DNA of 24,643 nucleotides from an uncultured Oscillospiraceae bacterium (GTDB lineage: Bacteria; Bacillota; Clostridia; Oscillospirales; Ruminococcaceae), in the NCBI GenBank assembly GCA_910579545.1, contig CAJTVI010000037.1, positions 1-24,643 of the forward strand, read 5' to 3'. Position 1 is the stretch's first letter; each line of letters opens with the position of its first letter. The notes under the pieces are model-generated. The model made no database searches and was not told the origin of the DNA. It saw nothing but the letters and a program-made list of their open reading frames with translations. The position numbers were made by a program, and so were the translations under genes. Below, one piece after another: positions 21,960-24,643 of this stretch.

Positions 21960-22334
21960 TTACAGCTGCGCGCCGCAGCCGCCGCAGAAGAGGGCGTCCT
22001 CCTCCACCTCGGCCCCGCACTGGGGGCAGGTTTTGGCCGGGGCGGCCGGCGCGGGCGCGGCCTCGACGCCCTCGGCGCGCAAGGCCTCGATCTCGGCCTC
22101 GACCTTGGCGATGGCGTCCACGTATTTATCGATGAGGGGCTGGTTTTCCTCGCCGGTGCGCACAAGGCTGTACACCAGCGCGCCCAGCTGACGCTGGGCC
22201 TTGGCCAGCCGGTTTTGGGCGGCGGTGAGGTCCAGCTGGCGCTTGCCCCGCTGGGCAAGGTCGGCAGCGGTATCCTTGGCGGCCTGCGCCAGCTCGCCGC
22301 CGGTTTTTAAGAGGTTGTTCAGATCAAACGGCAT
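21960..22334 (-). CDS. Zinc-ribbon domain protein of unknown function
   Basis: The 124 residues consist of a long helical region (about 1-90, rich in alanine, leucine, lysine and glutamine; probable coiled coil at about 33-90), an alanine/proline linker, and a C-terminal zinc ribbon with C103, C106, C117 and C120 (CPQCG and CGGCG). No membrane segment or signal peptide is seen. Such proteins are common in Clostridia and unassigned. AAAAGGGAGG precedes the ATG. It follows the kinase gene by about 60 bases. Confidence 0.8.
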   Translation of the reverse strand: MPFDLNNLLKTGGELAQAAKDTAADLAQRGKRQLDLTAAQNRLAKAQRQLGALVYSLVRTGEENQPLIDKYVDAIAKVEAEIEALRAEGVEAAPAPAAPAKTCPQCGAEVEEDALFCGGCGAQL

Positions 22335-22364
22335 GGATATTTCCTCCCTTTTTTGTGGGTTTTA

Positions 22365-22381
22365 CCCCCGCGGGGCGGGGG
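22365..22381 (-). terminator. Hairpin after the uridine-kinase-family gene
   Basis: A 7-bp GC stem with a three-base loop lies 12 bases past the kinase stop. On the minus strand it is followed by TAAAAC, with no long T-run, so it is a weak terminator at best. The zinc-ribbon gene's ribosome site follows. Confidence 0.4.
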
Positions 22382-22393
22382 TTTGGGGGTATT

Positions 22394-23320
22394 TTAACCC
22401 AAAAACTCCCGCAGCATGCTGGTGGAGGGCACGATCTCGGTATCCAGCGGGCGGCAGAGGCTGAACCGGCCGGCCAGGTCGTTCAGGGTCTCGCTGTTGG
22501 GGTTTTCGGGGGGCAGCGCGCCGGCCAGCGAGCTGATGAGCGGGGTAAGTACGCAGATCTCGTAGCTGAACGAGGTGTCCAGCAAAAGGTCGGCCTCGGG
22601 CTTGAAGACCTTGATGTACTGGTCCTCCCCCATGCAGACCCGGCCCCACATGCCAAGGGTTTTTTCGAGGCTGTGGCCGCGGAACTTGTGGTCCCGCACC
22701 ATGCGGCGGGCCAGGCGGATGTCCCTTGTGGGCAGGATGCGGTGGCCCTGGTAGGAGTATTCCTCCCGCAGGCCGGCGTAGATCTTGTAGGCGCTGCCCG
22801 CCGGCAGGGTCTGGATGAGCACCGGGTTGAGGGCGTGGATGCCCTCGACCACGCAGACCCCGCCCGCCACCGAGACATGCTCGGTTTGGCTGGTGCGGCT
22901 CTCGGTTTTAAAATCAAAGACCGGCAGGTCGGCCTCGCCGGTTTCCACGATCGAGGCAAGGCAGCGCTGGATCTCGGGGATGTCCAGCGCGGTGACGTTT
23001 TCGTAATCCTTGGTGCCGTCCGGCAGGCGGGGGTAGCTGTCGAGGTTTTTGTAGAAGTTGTCCAGGCTGACCACCTGGCTGGGGTAGCCGCGCATGCAGA
23101 GCACCTCGGCGATCTTGTGGGCGGTGGTGGTTTTGCCGGAGGCCGAGGGGCCGGTGAGCATGACCACCTTGCAGCCGGAGGCCAGGATCTGGCCGGCCGC
23201 GCCGAAGATGCGGCTGTCGTACTCCATCTCGCAGTGGGAGATAAAGCTTTTGGCGCTTTCGGCCGCGGTGCTGATGAGGCTGGTTTCAACCAGCCGTTTG
23301 GGGATCCAGATAGCGGGCAT
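22394..23320 (-). CDS. Uridine kinase-family nucleoside kinase
   Basis: The 308 residues contain a P-loop kinase of the uridine kinase/phosphoribulokinase family. Walker A GPSASGKTT is at 57-65, SLDNFYKN at 85-92, the substrate-site DFKTESR at 136-142, VVEGIHALNP at 157-166 and an arginine-rich lid, PTRDIRLARRMVRD, at 197-210. It probably phosphorylates a nucleoside using ATP. The clostridial relatives often carry an N-terminal TGS-like region that is absent here. The start is the ATG at 23320 behind AAGGAG, which lies within the end of the HemZ-like gene; the two genes overlap by 35 bases in different frames. The frame is open much farther upstream, but that part is shadow of the HemZ gene. 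Confidence 0.87.
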   Translation of the reverse strand: MPAIWIPKRLVETSLISTAAESAKSFISHCEMEYDSRIFGAAGQILASGCKVVMLTGPSASGKTTTAHKIAEVLCMRGYPSQVVSLDNFYKNLDSYPRLPDGTKDYENVTALDIPEIQRCLASIVETGEADLPVFDFKTESRTSQTEHVSVAGGVCVVEGIHALNPVLIQTLPAGSAYKIYAGLREEYSYQGHRILPTRDIRLARRMVRDHKFRGHSLEKTLGMWGRVCMGEDQYIKVFKPEADLLLDTSFSYEICVLTPLISSLAGALPPENPNSETLNDLAGRFSLCRPLDTEIVPSTSMLREFLG

Positions 23321-24643
23321 AAAACTCGCACACTCCTTCCTTTCGATCAAGGACGGCGGCAAAGCCGTCCAGGTAATCCTTGGGGTATTTATAGTTGAAG
23401 ATGCGCCGGATGACCTTGCCGCCCGGGCCGCGCAGCTTGGTGGAGCCGCCCGCCCCGGCCGAGAGGATGGTGTGCGCTTCTTCCATGATATAGATATTGT
23501 ACAGCCCCTCGAAGCCCGGCTTTGCCCAGCCGGTGTTTTCGAGGTTTTGCAGGGTGTTTTTTTGCCGGTAGAGGTAGTAGGGCCGATAGCCCGCCCCGGC
23601 CAGCCGCCGGCACCGGCCCAGCATGGCGGCCACATCGGCGTAGGCGGGGGCCGCGCCGCCGATGACCAGCCCGGAGGCCCGCTTGAGGGTGAGGGTGTGC
23701 ACCGTGATGTTTTCGGGCGAGAGGGAGAGGGCGGTTTCAAGGCTTCTTTCAAACCCTTCCACCGTATCCCCCGGCAGGCCGGCGATGAGGTCCATGTTGA
23801 TGTTGGCGTGCCCGGCCGCCCGGGCGGCGGCAAAGCAGTTTAGAATGTCCTGCGCCGAGTGCCGGCGGCCGATGCGGCGCAGCACCCCATCCTCAAAGGT
23901 CTGGGGGTTGATCGAGATGCGGGTGGCCCCATATTCCTTGAGTACCGCCAGTTTTTCAGGGGTGGTGCAGTCCGGCCGGCCGGCCTCCACCGTGTACTCC
24001 TCGACGCCGGCAAGGTCAAAGGTGTCCCGCACCGCCCCCATCAGCTGCCGCAGCTGGCCGGCCGAAAGGCTGGTGGGGGTGCCGCCCCCGATGTAGACGG
24101 TGCGCAGCCGCAGCCCGCACCGCCCGGCCACCGCCCGGATGGCCGAAAGCTCGGCGCACAAGGCGTCGAGATAGGGCTGCATCAGCCCGGTTTCCCGCTC
24201 GGTGGAGAGGGAGACAAAGCTGCAGTAGCTGCACCGGGAGGGGCAGAAGGGGATGCCGATGTAGAGGCTGTAATCCCGGTTTTGGCTGCGGGCCAGCACC
24301 GGGCGCTGGAGGTCGGCGATCTGGCGGCAGAGGGCGAATTTTTGGGCGCTGCAATCGTAGTGCTCACAAAAAACCCGCTCGATCTGCTGCTCGGTTTTGC
24401 CGGCGGCGCGCGCGTCGTGGATGATCCGCACCGGGCGCACCCCGGTCATCATGCCCCAGGGGGGCCGCAGGCCGGTGACCCTGCGCAGCAGGTCGTACAA
24501 AAGCCGGGTGAGCGCGTATTCCGCCTGGGCCGGGTCGGCCGGGGCGGGGGCGGCGGCCAGCCAGACCCGGGGGCCGGGCGGGGCCGCGGAATTTTGCGCG
24601 GGGCCTGCCTGCGGGGCGGGCGTGCCGCCGGGCGGGGCCGCGG
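23286..24643 (-). CDS. hemZ: Radical SAM coproporphyrinogen dehydrogenase-like protein (HemZ), 5' end outside window
   Basis: The frame is open without a stop from 24643 to the end at 23286, so the gene enters from the right edge and its N-terminus is missing. An in-frame TTG at 24500 is internal: the codons before it encode AEYALTRLL, a family-like lead into YDLLRRVTG. The radical SAM motif IPFCPSRCSYCSF holds the C-x3-C-x2-C cysteines; YIGGGTPTSL follows, and NINMDLIAGLPGDT near the middle is the HemN-family motif. HemZ proteins are oxygen-independent coproporphyrinogen oxidase relatives of about 500 residues; many anaerobes have them without full haem synthesis, so the true substrate is open. 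The first 35 codons inside the window are rich in alanine and proline, possibly a linker. Confidence 0.85.
   Translation of the reverse strand, partial: AAPPGGTPAPQAGPAQNSAAPPGPRVWLAAAPAPADPAQAEYALTRLLYDLLRRVTGLRPPWGMMTGVRPVRIIHDARAAGKTEQQIERVFCEHYDCSAQKFALCRQIADLQRPVLARSQNRDYSLYIGIPFCPSRCSYCSFVSLSTERETGLMQPYLDALCAELSAIRAVAGRCGLRLRTVYIGGGTPTSLSAGQLRQLMGAVRDTFDLAGVEEYTVEAGRPDCTTPEKLAVLKEYGATRISINPQTFEDGVLRRIGRRHSAQDILNCFAAARAAGHANINMDLIAGLPGDTVEGFERSLETALSLSPENITVHTLTLKRASGLVIGGAAPAYADVAAMLGRCRRLAGAGYRPYYLYRQKNTLQNLENTGWAKPGFEGLYNIYIMEEAHTILSAGAGGSTKLRGPGGKVIRRIFNYKYPKDYLDGFAAVLDRKEGVCEFYARYLDPQTAG

Noticed and set aside
23321..23833. Extension of the uridine-kinase-family protein to 479 residues
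   Set aside because: The extra frame is opposite-phase shadow of the HemZ-like gene, rich in proline and arginine; the ribosome site and family start support 23320.
1..24643. A defence island, prophage, biosynthetic cluster or other novel multi-gene system
   Set aside because: Nearly all genes are recognised housekeeping, transport or sporulation-cluster genes in conserved order; no recombinase, nuclease set, toxin-antitoxin pair or synthase is visible.

Overview
The window is ordinary chromosomal core sequence from a high-GC, Gram-positive-type member of the class Clostridia. I think an Oscillospiraceae-like gut anaerobe (Faecalibacterium/Subdoligranulum/Gemmiger type) is most likely. The evidence is the lipobox lipoproteins, the strong AGGAGG ribosome sites, the class III fructose-bisphosphatase, and a conserved Firmicutes cluster (mazG, hup, rqcP/yabO, yabP, yabQ, divIC, an S1 protein). 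That placement is inference from gene content. No rRNA, tRNA, CRISPR array, phage gene or insertion sequence is visible.

There are 22 protein-coding genes; all but two (13081-13980 and 14117-14326) lie on the minus strand, so the window reads right to left. From the right edge these are: a 5'-truncated HemZ-like radical SAM gene overlapping a uridine-kinase-family gene; a zinc-ribbon protein; the mazG-hup-rqcP-yabP-yabQ-divIC-S1 cluster (21636 to 18173); the hibernation factor hpf; a THUMP/RlmL-type RNA methyltransferase and a two-domain polyphosphate:AMP phosphotransferase. A divergent pair follows (a PflX-like radical SAM gene on plus, class III fbp on minus), with a small membrane-protein gene after the radical SAM gene.

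The left half is a nucleoside uptake and breakdown block: a tyrosine phosphatase, purine nucleoside phosphorylase (deoD), cytidine deaminase (cdd), a BMP-family nucleoside-binding lipoprotein, an ABC ATPase with two permeases (nupNOPQ-like), a FecR-domain lipoprotein and pyrimidine-nucleoside phosphorylase (pdp). Together they would import nucleosides, deaminate cytidine, and release bases plus (deoxy)ribose-1-phosphate into central carbon metabolism. The kinase at 22394-23320 and the polyphosphate kinase would recycle nucleosides and nucleotides.

I found no convincing new multi-gene system. The least explained signals are non-coding: a family of intergenic hairpin repeats (three copies, one diverged), a palindrome carrying two back-to-back extended -10 promoters, a leader upstream of hpf with crossing complementary segments, a long hairpin between nupN and nupO, and a 10-11 bp tandem array upstream of mazG. 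The FecR protein's C-terminal half and the 69-residue membrane protein are the least understood proteins.
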